Shown here piece by piece: positions 39,372 through 48,524 of a stretch of DNA of 64,000 nucleotides. A program made the translations under genes and the position numbers. The notes beneath the pieces were generated by a model. The model saw only the letters and a list, made by a program, of their open reading frames with translations, was not told the DNA's origin and searched no databases. Every line of letters begins with the position of its first letter. Position 1 is the first letter of the stretch. Source of the DNA: an uncultured Flavobacteriaceae bacterium (GTDB taxonomy: Bacteria; Bacteroidota; Bacteroidia; Flavobacteriales; Flavobacteriaceae); NCBI GenBank assembly GCA_947487895.1, contig CANKYF010000014.1, positions 62,001 to 126,000 on the forward strand. Reading direction: 5' to 3'.

Positions 39372-40304
39372 ATGATGAGATTTATATCGTTTATTTTTTG
39401 TTTAAGTCTGTTTTCTTGTGGTGAATTATTTCAAAAAGAAGAACATACTTTTATTTATGCTTTAGAAAATCAAAAGCATATATCTTCTAGACAGTTTAAT
39501 GTTACTATCAACGTACTAAAGAAAAGACTAAACGGCTTTGGCTTGAAGAATGAAATAAACAGGTTTGAGGGTAATAAAGTTAAAGTCTCAGTTTGGTCTA
39601 ATGAATTAGATAAAGACAGAGTAAATAGATTGCTTTTAAATAGAGGGAAACTTGAGTTTTGGGAAGTGCGCAAAGGAGTAGATTTTTTCACTTTTTTAAC
39701 TGAATTAAATAGTAATCTCGTAAACGAAAAAGAAACGGATAGTACAAAAATGAATCCTTTGTTAGACTTAATAGCAGCTCCTGGTTATAACGGAGGTCCA
39801 GTAATTTGTCAATTTAAAACAAAAGATACAGCCACAGTTAATACTATGCTAAATAAAAATGAGGTAAAATTTATGTTGCCTTCTGAATATATATATACTA
39901 AATTTTTATGGGGAAAAGCTAATGATGGGCTCCATCCGTTATATGCTGCGAGTTCAAATAGAGAAAATAAAGCACCACTTACAGGAGATGTTATAACAGA
40001 CGCTAGAACTAATTTTGGTATAACTGGAAAACCTGAAATTGCTATGCAAATGAATGAAAAAGGAGCAATAATATGGGAACGTTTAACAGGGAAAGCTTTT
40101 GAAAACCAAACAAACATAGCAATTACGTTAAATAATATCGTGTATTCTGCACCAGGAGTTACCTCAGGGTCAATAAGTGGAGGTAGATCGAGTATTTCGG
40201 GTAATTTTACAATAGAAGAGGCGCAAGACTTAGCTATAATTTTATCATCTCAACAAAGCATCCCAAAATTAAAGCTAATTGACTACTTAAAAGTTAAAAA
40301 CTGA
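39372..40304 (+). CDS. lipoprotein paralogue of the SecD periplasmic P1 domain
   Basis: 310 residues starting MMRFISFIFCLSLFSC, a lipoprotein signal with Cys16. The remainder aligns by eye with the P1 domain of the SecDF encoded downstream: residues 44-100 (VLKKRLNGFGL, LEFWEVR) with SecDF 196-252 (base), and 128-290 (NPLLDLI, GGPV, NRE, DAR.NFG.TG.PE, YSAPGVTSG, SSISG) with 316-487 (head). The membrane part of SecD is missing. It is therefore a membrane-tethered, free-standing P1 module; it might assist or modulate SecDF, but no function is known to me. It starts just after the mdh terminator. Confidence 0.85.
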   Translation: MMRFISFIFCLSLFSCGELFQKEEHTFIYALENQKHISSRQFNVTINVLKKRLNGFGLKNEINRFEGNKVKVSVWSNELDKDRVNRLLLNRGKLEFWEVRKGVDFFTFLTELNSNLVNEKETDSTKMNPLLDLIAAPGYNGGPVICQFKTKDTATVNTMLNKNEVKFMLPSEYIYTKFLWGKANDGLHPLYAASSNRENKAPLTGDVITDARTNFGITGKPEIAMQMNEKGAIIWERLTGKAFENQTNIAITLNNIVYSAPGVTSGSISGGRSSISGNFTIEEAQDLAIILSSQQSIPKLKLIDYLKVKN

Positions 40305-40342
40305 TTTGTAAAAGTCTTTTAGTAATAAACCCTTAATTTTTA

Positions 40343-40350
40343 TATATTTG
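40343..40350 (+). promoter_or_regulatory. candidate -7 promoter element for the gene at 40355
   Basis: TATATTTG (TAnnTTTG) ends only 4 bases before the ATG at 40355, so a transcript from here would be leaderless or nearly so. Confidence 0.5.
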
Positions 40351-40354
40351 GCGC

Positions 40355-40966
40355 ATGAACGCAAAATGGTTCTTTAGCACCTTTTTAATATTATTAGCAT
40401 TTTTTGGAGTATTCCATGAGGAGGTTTCTGCGCCTAATCAGGAGATTATTCTAGAATTTGTTGATGTTGAAGTTCCCGAAAATGATGTTCAAAAAGCCAT
40501 TGAAAATGTTAAGCAGCAACTACTAGATGTAGGAGTAACAAACATTAAAGTTCAAGAAGCTAAAAATGGAACTTTAAAAATTTCCTATTACAGCACGGTT
40601 ACCGTAGATAACATTAAAGAAGCGCTTTCGCTTTCTAATGAGAATGATTTAGTTCTTAATTCTACTTCAAAAAAACAAAAAGACCATAGTAATTCTTCTA
40701 GCGAACTTTCAGAATACAATCTTGATATTTACGAGCTAAACAAGGGAACTGATATTTCTGGTTTTGATGGTAAGTATGTATTAGAAATTAAGTCTGATAT
40801 AGATAGACTTAGTAATCCAAATAGTTATGTTTCATCAGGACATATTACTATTGATAAAACAGATCAACTTTTTAAAACAGCATATAGAGTTAACAAATAT
40901 GTTGTTGTTACAATAGACAATACCTCACACAAAGAGCCAGAAGTTAGAGCTGGACCAATATCCTAA
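40355..40966 (+). CDS. small exported protein resembling the SecD P1 base
   Basis: 203 residues. A hydrophobic N-terminus (about 5-18) could be a signal peptide or anchor. Residues 42-95 (VQKAIENVKQQLLDVGVTNIKVQ...LKISYYSTVTVDNIKEAL) recall the P1 base of SecD (ALEVLRKRIDGLGVTSPTIQ...ILIELPGV), with the same helix-turn-strand order. The rest is unfamiliar. Its place between a SecD-P1 lipoprotein and secDF supports a link to the Sec system, but this is inference from weak likeness and position. Confidence 0.6.
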   Translation: MNAKWFFSTFLILLAFFGVFHEEVSAPNQEIILEFVDVEVPENDVQKAIENVKQQLLDVGVTNIKVQEAKNGTLKISYYSTVTVDNIKEALSLSNENDLVLNSTSKKQKDHSNSSSELSEYNLDIYELNKGTDISGFDGKYVLEIKSDIDRLSNPNSYVSSGHITIDKTDQLFKTAYRVNKYVVVTIDNTSHKEPEVRAGPIS

Positions 40967-40971
40967 ATTAA

Positions 40972-41043
40972 TTATCATTCAGAGTCCTTCGACTGCTTTC
41001 AGGGCAGGTTCTAGCGAAGCATCTATTTTCCTCAGAATGATAA
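40972..41043. repeat. dispersed intergenic palindromic repeat, copy 2
   Basis: Ends TTATCATTC-A-GAG / CTC-A-GAATGATAA are inverted repeats (12 of 13 paired) around a core CTTCGACTGCTTTCAG. Related to copies near 29066 and 55545. It may also act as a transcription stop before secDF. Confidence 0.6.
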
Positions 41044-41189
41044 ATAAAAACCCCACAATTTATAATGAAAAAAGCGTTATTATATACGCTTCAATTTCAA
41101 AATATATCATTTCAAAAAAATAATTGTCAAAATATACGAGAAACAATACATTAGCTCGTTTTTAAAAAAATGACACAAATAACATAACA

Positions 41190-44100
41190 ATGCAAAACAA
41201 AGGATTAGTAAAATTGTTTGCTTTATTATTTGGTTTGGTAAGTATCTATCAATTATCATTCACATTTAAAGCAAACTCTATAGAAGGAGAGGCAGAAACT
41301 CAAGCTATTGAGCAAATTGCTGAAACTGAAGACGATTACCGTACTAAAAGAAGTCAGGAAGAAGCAAATTATTTAGAAGAAATAGCAAAAGATACCGTTT
41401 ATAATATAGGTATCGCTAAATATACATACGATGATGTAAAATCTAAGGCTATGAACTTAGGTTTAGATTTAAAAGGAGGTATTAACGTTATTCTTCAGGT
41501 GTCAGTAAAAGACATCTTAAAAGGATTAGCTAACAATACTAAAGACCCCGTTTTTAATACAGCTTTAGAAACTACTTCAGAAGTACAAAAAAACAGTCAG
41601 AATACATTTTTAGAAGATTTCTTTACAGAGTTTGATAAAATTAAAGGAGATACTAAGTTAGCATCACCAGATATTTTTTATACCAGAGATCTTGATGGTG
41701 AGATTGATGGTAGTATGACCGATGAAGAGGTTCAAAAAATTATAGAAACTAAGATTAACGAATCAGTAGTATCCGCATTAGAAGTATTACGTAAACGTAT
41801 TGATGGCTTAGGGGTAACATCTCCTACAATTCAACGTTTAGGAACCTCTGGTAGAATTTTAATTGAATTACCAGGTGTTAAAGACATTGAAAGAGCAGAG
41901 CGCAATTTTACAACAATGGCGCAGTTACAATTCTGGGATGCTTATAGAGGTGATCTTTTCTTTAACTTTTTAGGACAAGCTAATGAAGTTTTAAAACCTT
42001 TAGTTGAAACTAAGCAAGACGACACTCAAGAAGTTGTTGAAGTAAATGATTCTGAAGATGCAACAGCAGATGATACTGTAGATGAACTTTTAGGAGAAGC
42101 TACTACAGATTCAACTGAAGTTGCTAGTGCTGTTAACCCGTTATTAGATCTAATTAGAGGACCTGGTTACCAAGGTGGACCAGTAATAGCTCAGTTTAAT
42201 ATTAAAGACAAAGAAAAAGTTCTTAAATATTTAAATGATACTAAAGAAGTTAGAGCTTTATTACCAGCACAACAACGTTATGCAAAATTTGCTTTTGGAA
42301 AGCCAAGTAAAGATTCTGAAATAGTAGGTTTATATGCTTTGGCTGGAAATAGAGAAAATGTACCTCAATTAAGTGGAGCGGTAGTAACAGATGCTCGTGT
42401 TAATTTTGGACCAACTGGCAGACCTGAAGTATCTATGCAAATGAATGCTAAAGGGGCAAAGTTATGGGAAAAAATGACAGGTGAAGCTTATAATAAGCAA
42501 AGTCAAATAGCAATTATACTTGATGATATTGTATACTCTGCACCTGGTGTAACTTCAGGACCTATTGCAGGAGGAAATTCTTCTATATCAGGTGATTTCT
42601 CTGTAGCTGAAGCAGATGATTTAGCAAATGTATTACGTGCAGGTAAATTACCAGCATCAGCAGATATTATTTCTAGTGAAATTGTAGGACCATCATTAGG
42701 TCAAGAAGCTATAGATAGTGGTACTATGTCTTTCATTATTGCTTTAATAGTGGTATTACTTTGGATGATTTTCTACTACGGAAAAGCTGGTGGATTTGCA
42801 GATATAGCTATGTTGTTTAACATCCTTTTAATCTTTGGTATCTTATCTGGTTTAGGAGCAGTATTAACATTACCAGGTATTGCAGGTATCGTATTAACAA
42901 TTGGTATGTCGGTTGATGCCAACGTACTTATTTTTGAGCGTATTAGAGAAGAGCTTGCAAAAGGAAAAGGATTAAAAGACTCTATTAAAGACGGATTTGG
43001 AAATGCTTTATCATCTATTTTAGATGCCAACATAACGACTGGTTTAACAGCATTGATCTTATTCATTTTTGGTACAGGACCAATTAAAGGGTTTGCAACT
43101 ACCTTATTAATTGGTATTGGAACATCATTATTTACAGCTATTTTCATTACAAGATTATTAATAGATTGGTATGTAAACAGAGGAGGTCAATTATCATTCT
43201 CTACACCAATTACTAAGAATCTTTTTAGAAATATTAATATAGAATTCTTAAAGAAACGTAAGATTGCTTTTATTGTTTCAGGAGTTTTAATCGCAGTAAG
43301 TTTAGGATCATTATTTACTAATAAGTTAGATCAAGGTGTAGATTTTGTAGGAGGTAGAACCTATCAAGTGCGTTTTGCTAACGATGTAAATGCTTCAGAA
43401 ATTTCAGGAGCATTATCTAATGCAGATATTTTTGGTAGTGCAGAAGCTAAAACGTTTGGTGAAGCAAATCAGTTAAAGATTACTACTAAATACAAAGTAA
43501 ACGAAACTGGTGCTGAAGTTGATGAAGAAATCAGGCAAAAACTATTTAAAGGGTTACAACCATATTTTGAAGGTATGGACTATGCCAAGTTTATTGACCT
43601 AAGTGATGAAAACAAACAAATAGGTTTAATGCAGTCTGATAAAGTAAGTCCAACAATTGCTGATGATATTAAGCAAGCATCTGTTTGGGCAGTATTAGGG
43701 TCTTTGATTGTAGTATTCCTTTATATTTTAATTCGTTTTAAGCGTTGGCAATATTCTCTTGGTGCAGTTGCTGCAGTTTTCCATGATGTATTAATTGTAT
43801 TAGGGATTTTCTCTTTAACATACAAGTTCATGCCATTCAACATGGAAATTAACCAAGCATTTATTGCAGCAATACTAACTGTAATTGGTTACTCATTAAA
43901 TGATACGGTGGTTGTATTTGATAGAATTCGTGAATTCTTCAATGAACATACCAACTGGAAGTTTGATCGTGTTGTAAACGAATCATTAAGCAGTACATTA
44001 AGTAGAACATTAAATACTTCTTTAACTACATTAGTAGTATTATTAGCTATCTTTATTTTTGGAGGCGATTCTATTAGAGGATTTATGTTTGCATTAATTG

Positions 44101-44195
44101 TAGGTGTTATTGTAGGTACGTATTCATCGTTATTTATTGCAACACCAATTATGTATGATACAGTAAGTAAGTTAGACGATAAAAAGAAAAGCTAA
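41190..44195 (+). CDS. secDF: protein translocase SecDF fusion
   Basis: 1001 residues. SecD half: N-terminal helix (6-24), D1 segment LGLDLKGGINV (90-100), P1 periplasmic domain (about 160-490) with an acidic insert (275-312), five helices and MSVDANVLIFERIREE. SecF half from about 690: VDFVGGRTYQV, the P4 domain, and LNDTVVVFDRIREFF. SecDF uses proton flow to pull exported proteins from the SecYEG channel into the periplasm. The SecD/SecF fusion is usual in Bacteroidota. Preceded by two small genes with P1-like sequence. Confidence 0.97.
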   Translation: MQNKGLVKLFALLFGLVSIYQLSFTFKANSIEGEAETQAIEQIAETEDDYRTKRSQEEANYLEEIAKDTVYNIGIAKYTYDDVKSKAMNLGLDLKGGINVILQVSVKDILKGLANNTKDPVFNTALETTSEVQKNSQNTFLEDFFTEFDKIKGDTKLASPDIFYTRDLDGEIDGSMTDEEVQKIIETKINESVVSALEVLRKRIDGLGVTSPTIQRLGTSGRILIELPGVKDIERAERNFTTMAQLQFWDAYRGDLFFNFLGQANEVLKPLVETKQDDTQEVVEVNDSEDATADDTVDELLGEATTDSTEVASAVNPLLDLIRGPGYQGGPVIAQFNIKDKEKVLKYLNDTKEVRALLPAQQRYAKFAFGKPSKDSEIVGLYALAGNRENVPQLSGAVVTDARVNFGPTGRPEVSMQMNAKGAKLWEKMTGEAYNKQSQIAIILDDIVYSAPGVTSGPIAGGNSSISGDFSVAEADDLANVLRAGKLPASADIISSEIVGPSLGQEAIDSGTMSFIIALIVVLLWMIFYYGKAGGFADIAMLFNILLIFGILSGLGAVLTLPGIAGIVLTIGMSVDANVLIFERIREELAKGKGLKDSIKDGFGNALSSILDANITTGLTALILFIFGTGPIKGFATTLLIGIGTSLFTAIFITRLLIDWYVNRGGQLSFSTPITKNLFRNINIEFLKKRKIAFIVSGVLIAVSLGSLFTNKLDQGVDFVGGRTYQVRFANDVNASEISGALSNADIFGSAEAKTFGEANQLKITTKYKVNETGAEVDEEIRQKLFKGLQPYFEGMDYAKFIDLSDENKQIGLMQSDKVSPTIADDIKQASVWAVLGSLIVVFLYILIRFKRWQYSLGAVAAVFHDVLIVLGIFSLTYKFMPFNMEINQAFIAAILTVIGYSLNDTVVVFDRIREFFNEHTNWKFDRVVNESLSSTLSRTLNTSLTTLVVLLAIFIFGGDSIRGFMFALIVGVIVGTYSSLFIATPIMYDTVSKLDDKKKS

Positions 44196-44215
44196 ATCTA
44201 GCTAATACATATAAT

Positions 44216-44257
44216 AAAAGCCTATCAACTTAAATGTTGATGGGCTTTTGTTTTTTT
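44216..44257 (+). terminator. terminator after secDF
   Basis: 14-base stem AAAAGCCTATCAAC / GTTGATGGGCTTTT, TTAAAT loop, followed by a T-run. Confidence 0.85.
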
Positions 44258-44295
44258 ATTACTAGCGAAGAGTCGTTGTTTTGTAATTGTTCTTT

Positions 44296-44790
44296 TTAAT
44301 TCAGTGAATGAAGTCCAATTTTATTTCCTTCTGAATCGTGGAAAATGGCAAAAAATCCACTTTCGTCAGCGTGAGGTGTTTTGGTAACAATTATTTTTCC
44401 GCCATTTCCTTCTACTTTATCAAGAATTGTTTGTAGATTATCTCCACCGTTTAGGTAAATAGTAACACCATTGGCAGAAGGTTCATAATCTTCTCCTTTC
44501 ATAATAACTCCTGTAACCATCTGGTCTTGGAATGGAAATAAGCCCATTTCCATTCCTGAGAAATCAAATTTCTCAATTTCTACTCCTAAAATTTCTTTGT
44601 AAAAGTTAATGGCTCGTGAAATGTTTGTGGCTGGAATCTCAAATATTGATATAAAACTGTTCATACTCTTATCGTTTTTGATTGATGTTTCTTTTGTTGG
44701 TTTTAATTCGGTAGTAGTAACCTTTTTATTGTTGCAGGATGCAATGCTAAAAGTCAAGGTGATAATTGTAATAAGTGTAATGTTTTTCAT
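44296..44790 (-). CDS. VOC (glyoxalase/bleomycin-resistance) domain lipoprotein
   Basis: 164 residues with lipoprotein signal MKNITLITIITLTFSIASC (Cys19) and a short linker, then a VOC domain from about residue 43 (MNSFISIFEIPATN...FYKEILGVE; closing FHDSEGNKIGLHSL). VOC relatives are normally cytoplasmic and start at that internal Met, so the lipid-anchored form is unusual. An internal start at 44664 would give the cytoplasmic version. Activity cannot be assigned. It pairs with the AraC-type regulator upstream. Confidence 0.8.
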   Translation of the reverse strand: MKNITLITIITLTFSIASCNNKKVTTTELKPTKETSIKNDKSMNSFISIFEIPATNISRAINFYKEILGVEIEKFDFSGMEMGLFPFQDQMVTGVIMKGEDYEPSANGVTIYLNGGDNLQTILDKVEGNGGKIIVTKTPHADESGFFAIFHDSEGNKIGLHSLN

Positions 44791-44865
44791 TTTCCGTTTT
44801 TTGTTTATGGAACAAAATTAGGAATAGAAAGTCGCTTGAAATTGTAAAAATGCGACACCCTTAAA

Positions 44866-45681
44866 CTACTTGTAAAAAAGGGCAGAAAGAGCTAAGTTTT
44901 CGTTATTGATAAACTCTTTAGGGTTTGTTCCCGTAAATTCTCTAAAATCTTTTATGAAGTGTGCTTGGTCAAAGTATTCACTTTTATAAGAAATATCTGT
45001 TAGGTTTTCTGGCTTTGGGTCAAGTAACATTTTTAAAGCGGTTTGTAATCGAATTACTTTTCCCAATTGTTTAGGACTTACTCCAATTTGCTTTTTGAAG
45101 TTTCTTTCAAGTTGTCTTCGTTTTGATAAGTCGTTTTTGAGGATTGATTTTATTGAGATACCTCCGTTTGTGGATAGAAGGGAATCAACGGTGTCTTTTA
45201 CAATTCTATTAATCGTTTTTTCGTCATTAAGCCTTTCCAAAAGAAATTTTTCGATAATGTTTATTTGTTGTTCCGTGTTTTTCGCTTTGATTATCTTTTG
45301 TTCTAAATTATCTGCGGTTCCTTTTTCAAAAAGTTGGTCAATTGGCGTTTCTTTGTTTACCAAATTGTTAATTGGCTCTGAAATAAAATTAGCAAACCCA
45401 TAAGGGTAAAATCGGACAGCGAATGTATTGACAAATCCTGTTGGCTCAATGTAAAAAGGCTCAATTGTTTGTCCAAGTACCATTGCACGAGGTTGAATTA
45501 TAAATTCTTTTTCAGAAGTGTATCGTTTTATATCATCTCCGAGAATAAACGCCATTTCAACGCAGCCATCAGGCACAATTCGTTGTTTTTGAGGTTCAGA
45601 CTGTTTAGGTACTTCTAAAGTCCAATAACAACTAACAAGTGATTTTAAGTCAATATGTGGTTCAAATGTTTTATAGTCCAT
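44866..45681 (-). CDS. AraC-family transcriptional regulator
   Basis: 271 residues. The N-terminal part (SCYWTLEVPKQ...RIVPDGCVEMAFILGD) is of the DUF6597 type. The C-terminal AraC HTH (about 165-260) has the two helix-turn-helix units, with SPKQLGKVIRLQTAL and LTDISYKSEYFDQAHFIKDFREFTGTNPKEF. Probably controls the VOC gene 75 bases downstream. The two genes form a pair inserted between secDF and the DUF192-lgt unit. Confidence 0.9.
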   Translation of the reverse strand: MDYKTFEPHIDLKSLVSCYWTLEVPKQSEPQKQRIVPDGCVEMAFILGDDIKRYTSEKEFIIQPRAMVLGQTIEPFYIEPTGFVNTFAVRFYPYGFANFISEPINNLVNKETPIDQLFEKGTADNLEQKIIKAKNTEQQINIIEKFLLERLNDEKTINRIVKDTVDSLLSTNGGISIKSILKNDLSKRRQLERNFKKQIGVSPKQLGKVIRLQTALKMLLDPKPENLTDISYKSEYFDQAHFIKDFREFTGTNPKEFINNENLALSALFYK

Positions 45682-45940
45682 TTTTCAGTTTGGTAGTTCT
45701 CTTGAGTGACGCCAATACTAAGATAGGCTTCCGTTTTGATACTGAAACAAGTTCAGCACAAGTGAAGTTTATCGACTGTTAAACGAAGGTAGTTGAAAAA
45801 TTTTATAAAGCCAATATTGTATTTAACTGTTAATGACCACCAAATGAGAATACAAAGCAATGGTTGCAATTACAGCTGATAACCAAAAACAAAAGGAAAA
45901 TAAGTTATTCTAATCTTTAATTGATAAAGCCTAACTAATA
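45682..45940. other. intergenic region without recognised gene
   Basis: 259 bases upstream of the AraC-type gene and downstream of the DUF192 gene. I see no convincing frame or RNA; the content is likely promoter sequence and decayed DNA. Confidence 0.4.
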
Positions 45941-46411
45941 TTAAAAACTCAAACTATCACCAACTTTTAAATTCCATGAATCTACTAAACCAGCATTGAT
46001 TTCTAATACATATTTAGCAGGCGCGTTTGATGGTAAAGACGTTTCATCAAAAGGTTTCGTGTTTTTTTGAAAGCTTACTATAGTTTTACCGTTATTAACG
46101 TAAATGATATCTAGAGGTATTTTAGTGTTTTTCATATAAAAATACCTTTCAGATTCGTCTTCAAAAACAAATAGCATACCTTGGTTTTTTTCCATAGAGT
46201 TGCGATACATCAACCCTGTTTGAATATCAAAATCGGTATCGGCAATTTCAATGTCTAAAGAAACTGAAGTAGAATCAGATGTGATTTTATGAATTGTAAG
46301 ATATCCTTCTTTAGTAAAAGTAACCTGTGTTTGTTTTATAACCTTTTTATCTTCTTTACAAGCAAATATAGTTAGTAACAAAAAAGATGCTATTACAATG
46401 TTTAATTTCAC
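45941..46411 (-). CDS. DUF192 lipoprotein
   Basis: 156 residues, lipoprotein signal MKLNIVIASFLLLTIFAC (Cys18). The DUF192 domain has its hallmarks: QTGLMYRNSMEKNQGMLFVFEDE, YFYMKNTKIPLDIIYVN and APAKYVLEINAGLVDSWNLKVGD. No activity is established for the family. Its ATG overlaps the lgt stop by one base (TAATG), so the lipoprotein is cotranslated with the enzyme that starts lipoprotein maturation. Confidence 0.9.
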   Translation of the reverse strand: MKLNIVIASFLLLTIFACKEDKKVIKQTQVTFTKEGYLTIHKITSDSTSVSLDIEIADTDFDIQTGLMYRNSMEKNQGMLFVFEDESERYFYMKNTKIPLDIIYVNNGKTIVSFQKNTKPFDETSLPSNAPAKYVLEINAGLVDSWNLKVGDSLSF

Positions 46412-47340
46412 TATTTAACAACAGTTTTGGGTTTGTAGCCAAACATAAAATATAAACCAATAAGTACAAACGGAATACTTAACCATTGTCCTGTATTTAG
46501 CATCCAATCAGCACGTTCTTTATTTTGAGGTTCTTTAAAGAATTCAACAATAAATCTAACAGTCCACAATAAAATTAAAAATAGTCCAAATAAGAATCCT
46601 GTTTGATCTTTTTTAGGAGTTTTAGAATAGAAATACCAGAGTATTAAAAATACAAATACATAACAAAAAGATTCGTATAACTGAGCTGGGTGACGGTAAG
46701 GAACCTCTTCAACAAGATGAGCAAATTTAGAATCGTTGGTCAATGCTCTATATGCTTTTTGAGCATTATTTATACCTGTTTCACGAATGGCAACACTCTT
46801 ATGGTAAAAATTTTGAATAAAACGAACTCCTAAAGTAAAATCACCTGATACTTTTCCTATAATTTCAGAGTTGATAAAATTACCCAATCTAATAAATACA
46901 GCACCAGAAGCTACTGTTATTACAACTCTATCTAAGATCCATAGTAAAGATTTGTACTTGTATTTTTTTCGGTATAAATACATACCAATTATAATACCTA
47001 TAGCAGCACCATGACTTGCTAATCCTTGAAATCCTGTAAATTCAAAACCACCTTTAAATTTAAAGGGTAAAAATATGCTAAAGAAATCTTGACTTATTAA
47101 TTCAGATTGGTAAAATAACACATGTCCTAAACGTGCACCAAGCATAGTTGCTAATACTGTGTAGATAAATAAAGGGTCTAAATATTCTAAAGATACTTTT
47201 TCTCTTTTGAAAATACGTTTCATTATAGATAGCCCTAAAATAAAGGCAACTATCCACATGAGGCTGTAAAAGTGCAGTTTAAAATTGCCAACAATATCAA
47301 TGCCTGTTATAGGGTTCCAATCAAATTTTAATACGTGCAT
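46411..47340 (-). CDS. lgt: prolipoprotein diacylglyceryl transferase
   Basis: 309 residues with about seven membrane helices. Family motifs: GLASHGAAIGI with the essential His, the signature IRLGNFINSEIIGK, and HPAQLYESFCYV. It transfers a diacylglyceryl group from phosphatidylglycerol to the lipobox Cys, the first step of lipoprotein maturation. Several lipoproteins of this window (DUF192, GldI, cyclophilin-FKBP, SecD-P1, VOC) are its substrates. Confidence 0.96.
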   Translation of the reverse strand: MHVLKFDWNPITGIDIVGNFKLHFYSLMWIVAFILGLSIMKRIFKREKVSLEYLDPLFIYTVLATMLGARLGHVLFYQSELISQDFFSIFLPFKFKGGFEFTGFQGLASHGAAIGIIIGMYLYRKKYKYKSLLWILDRVVITVASGAVFIRLGNFINSEIIGKVSGDFTLGVRFIQNFYHKSVAIRETGINNAQKAYRALTNDSKFAHLVEEVPYRHPAQLYESFCYVFVFLILWYFYSKTPKKDQTGFLFGLFLILLWTVRFIVEFFKEPQNKERADWMLNTGQWLSIPFVLIGLYFMFGYKPKTVVK

Positions 47341-47404
47341 ACTTTTATTTTTTCACTGTAAATATAAGTGTTTGGGATCACTTAAATGTTAAAAAAATGT
47401 TGGG

Positions 47405-48523
47405 TTACTTTACTAATTCTAAAATTTCAACTTCAAATATTAAGTTTGATTTAGGAGGAATCCCTCTTGTACCAGCTTGTCCGTATGCCAAATAATAGGG
47501 AATGAATAACGTAGCTTTGTCACCAACTCTTAATTGTTGAAGTCCTTCTTTAAATCCAGAAATCATTTCAGCATCTGGACCAATATCAGATACCATAGGC
47601 TGATATCTATTAGCAGCTTTTCGTTTAGGGTTAACAGCATTTAGTTTTTCTGCTATTTCTAGACTGCTGGTTTGTAATAGTTTGCCGTTTTCAAAGTAAA
47701 CGGCGTAATGTGCTTTTACAGTAGCATCTATAGGAAGTTTATCTCCAGTCCCAATTTCAGATACATAATATTTTAGACCTGAAGCTAACGTTGTAGCTTC
47801 AGCTTTTTGTTGTTCAAACTTTGCTTTAGTGGCTTTTAGAATAGCTTCAGCTTTTTCTTTACGTTCTTTATCTTTTTTAAATTCCTCTTTAATGTAGGTT
47901 TCAAATATTAGAGGTGCATCAAAATTTTTAGCGTCTTCACCTTTTCTAATAATGTTTACTTCGCTTATAAAAACATCTTTTAGAGGTTTCTCATTTTTTG
48001 TTTCTACATTAGAAATACTGTCTTGAATATCAATACCAATTACTAACTCTCCAAAAACACAATAACCTTTATCTAAAACAGGTTTGGGAACTTCAGTAAT
48101 ATAAAATTGACTGCCATTGGTGTTTGGACCTGCATTTGCCATGGCTAAAATACCAGGTTTGTCATGCTTTAAATCTGGATGGAATTGGTTGTTAAATCTA
48201 TATCCAGGATTACCTTTTCCATTTGCAAGTGGATCTCCTCCCTGTATCATAAATTTGTCTACTATTCTGTGAAATTTAAGACCGTTGTAAAACTTCTTTC
48301 CTTTGTAAATACTATCAACCATGGTGTTGGTACCCTCGGCTAGAGATACAAAATTTGAAACAATAGCAGGTACTTTATCATAAGCTAGTTTAGCAACCAT
48401 TACACCTTTTGAAGTTTTAATTTCGGCATAAAGGCCATCTTCTAAATTTGAATAAGAGGATTTACAAGATGTTATAAGTAACAGAAAAATGAATCCTGTT
48501 AAGTTACTAAAAAGATGTTTCAT
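47405..48523 (-). CDS. cyclophilin-FKBP double peptidyl-prolyl isomerase lipoprotein
   Basis: 372 residues, lipoprotein signal ending ITSC (Cys20). Residues about 30-195 are a cyclophilin (FHRIVDKFMIQGGDP, NGSQFYITEVP); a charged helix (210-240) leads to an FKBP domain (about 245-372; GFKEGLQQLRVGDKATLFIPYYLAYG, IPPKSNLIFEVEILEL). Two unrelated proline-isomerase folds on one periplasmic lipoprotein suggest a folding factor for exported proteins. It follows gldI by one base. Confidence 0.92.
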   Translation of the reverse strand: MKHLFSNLTGFIFLLLITSCKSSYSNLEDGLYAEIKTSKGVMVAKLAYDKVPAIVSNFVSLAEGTNTMVDSIYKGKKFYNGLKFHRIVDKFMIQGGDPLANGKGNPGYRFNNQFHPDLKHDKPGILAMANAGPNTNGSQFYITEVPKPVLDKGYCVFGELVIGIDIQDSISNVETKNEKPLKDVFISEVNIIRKGEDAKNFDAPLIFETYIKEEFKKDKERKEKAEAILKATKAKFEQQKAEATTLASGLKYYVSEIGTGDKLPIDATVKAHYAVYFENGKLLQTSSLEIAEKLNAVNPKRKAANRYQPMVSDIGPDAEMISGFKEGLQQLRVGDKATLFIPYYLAYGQAGTRGIPPKSNLIFEVEILELVK

Positions 48524-48524
48524 C

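Noticed and set aside
42776-43147. 123-codon minus-strand ORF inside secDF
   Set aside because: Antisense of the SecD membrane region; codon pattern and domain evidence favour secDF.
45860-45913. short plus-strand ORF (17 codons) in the spacer before the AraC-type gene
   Set aside because: No promoter, partner or conservation evidence; chance frame in AT-rich DNA.
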